Assembly: GCA_003028315.1 (NCBI GenBank)
Contig: CP028150.1
Span: forward strand, 1,922,001-1,986,000
Direction of reading: 5' to 3'
Source: Neisseria mucosa
GTDB lineage: Bacteria > Pseudomonadota > Gammaproteobacteria > Burkholderiales > Neisseriaceae
Length of the DNA: 64,000 bases
Shown piece by piece: positions 63,326 through 64,000 of this stretch (positions within the stretch are counted from its first letter, which is position 1; every line of letters begins with the position of its first letter). Position numbers and translations under genes: made by a program. The notes under the pieces were generated by a model. That model made no database searches and was not told the origin of the DNA. It worked only from the letters and a program-made list of their open reading frames with translations.

Positions 63326-64000
63326 TAGTCAATTAAAATCAAAATAGGACAGTAGCGCATCGTCAAATCGGGCGTAATCAGACAATACGGTTCGCAGATA
63401 CCGCTTAATATTCGCCCACACCTTCTCAATCGGGTTGAGCTCAGGTGAATAAGGTGCAAGAGGCAATACCTTATGTCCCCATTTTTCCGCCATTTCCCGT
63501 AAAACACCCATACGGTGAAATCGTGCATTATCTAAAATAATCACCGATTTTTGAGTCAATGCAGGCAGTAGGCATTGCTGAAACCACGCTTCAAAAAAGA
63601 CTCCGGTCATCGTATTTTGATAAACCATCGGAGCAATCAGCCGGTTGCCGACTTGTGCGGACACCAGAGATAAGCGTCGGTATCTTTTTCCACTTATCTG
63701 CGCTTTCACTATTTGCCCTTTCTGGCTGCGGGCATAGGGACGGAACAGGTAGCGGTCAAATCCTGTTTCATCCAAATAAACACGTTGGTAGTCGGAAAAT
63801 TCGGCCAGCTGTGTCAAATAATGCGTTACTTTGGCCGGGTCTTGTTCTTTGTAAGTGGTGGTCTTTTTTTGCGCGTCATCCCCATCTGTTTGAGTGCATA
63901 GCAAACGGCGGCTGGCGTACAATCAAAATGTTTGGCGATTTCATGCAGATAGGCATCCTGGTGTTGCTCAACATATTGAGCCAGTTTTTGCCTATCCAAT
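63326..64000 (-). mobile_element. IS630-family element, second copy, runs off the window
   Basis: It begins TAGTCAATTAAAA with a TA at 63324-63325, as in the first copy. The interior is uninterrupted in the part visible. It gives the reference against which the interrupted copy at 16.7 kb was reconstructed. Confidence 0.88.
63329..64000 (-). CDS. IS630-family transposase, partial
   Basis: The catalytic domain is complete: RVYLDETGFDRYLFRPYARS (first Asp), LTQKSVIILDNARFHRMGVL (second Asp) and LPLAPYSPELNPIEKVWANIKRYL (Glu). It belongs to the DDE_3 type. The upstream helix-turn-helix part lies in a second frame (ALKQMGMTRKK, then TTTYKEQDPAKV), joined at a run of seven A residues near 63871 that suits -1 frameshifting. 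The N-terminus is beyond the window. Confidence 0.87.

Overview
The window is chromosomal DNA of a commensal Neisseria, most likely of the mucosa/sicca/subflava type. The main clue is the very frequent DNA uptake sequence AGGTCGTCTGAAA. It differs from the GCCGTCTGAA core of N. meningitidis and N. gonorrhoeae, and it often occurs as inverted pairs that act as terminators. Gene content (rfbBA, glnE, sspAB, petABC, kdsC-lptCAB-rpoN-hpf), a dRS3-type repeat and IS1655/IS1106-like elements all fit Neisseria. Naming the species would need a database comparison.

Layout. 1-4.3 kb: the 3' part of parC, then an intact PilS/PilR-type two-component pair. 4.5-15.9 kb: housekeeping genes (DUF4112 protein, rfbB-rfbA, folD, three tRNAs, a YeaQ/GlsB-type protein, an isochorismatase-fold hydrolase, a GNAT enzyme, sspB-sspA, dapD, glnE). 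16.1-16.6 kb: an exported SH3 protein. 16.68-20.67 kb: an insertion-sequence nest in which an IS3-type remnant holds an IS630 element, which holds an IS1106-like element and two copies of an 842-bp IS5-family element. 20.7-25.2 kb: pgi, a LacI regulator and a sugar MFS permease. 25.4-28.6 kb: a TonB-dependent siderophore receptor and a siderophore-esterase-like hydrolase. 28.6-35.4 kb: a repeat-rich intergenic region, a frameshifted YejA-like binding protein, a YihY-type membrane protein, WrbA-like flavoprotein, a lipase-like hydrolase and a doubly broken gluP-type sugar permease. 35.6-39.1 kb: a YqaA protein, an aromatic/aspartate aminotransferase and a family 2 glycosyltransferase bracketed by IS copies. 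39.2-46.5 kb: two IS1655-like elements, tRNA-Lys, apbC, queA, another IS5-family element and gene debris. 46.6-52.1 kb: a siderophore-type ABC importer operon interrupted by an O-acyltransferase gene. 52.5-63.1 kb: moeB/thiF-type gene, cytochrome bc1 (petABC), a Nif3-like gene, metR, kdsC-lptCAB, rpoN and hpf. The window ends inside a second IS630 copy.

How the genes connect. PilS/PilR is a sigma-54-dependent regulatory pair, and rpoN here is complete, including its helix-turn-helix and RpoN box. This strain therefore appears to keep a sigma-54 circuit that the pathogenic neisseriae are reported to have lost. The receptor and esterase at 25-28 kb and the ABC importer at 46-52 kb could form one iron-siderophore route, but no periplasmic binding protein is visible. 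kdsC-lptCAB serves LPS transport, and the glycosyltransferase, rfbBA and acyltransferase are candidate surface-glycan genes.

Genome plasticity is the dominant theme. At least eight IS copies and a size-variable small repeat family (69, 107, 148 and 157 bp) with TATAGTGGATTAA ends have broken or bracketed several genes. I did not find a clearly new defence or biosynthetic system. The best leads are the siderophore operon with its FmdE-like and acyltransferase genes, the PilSR/RpoN circuit, the repeat family and the IS nest.
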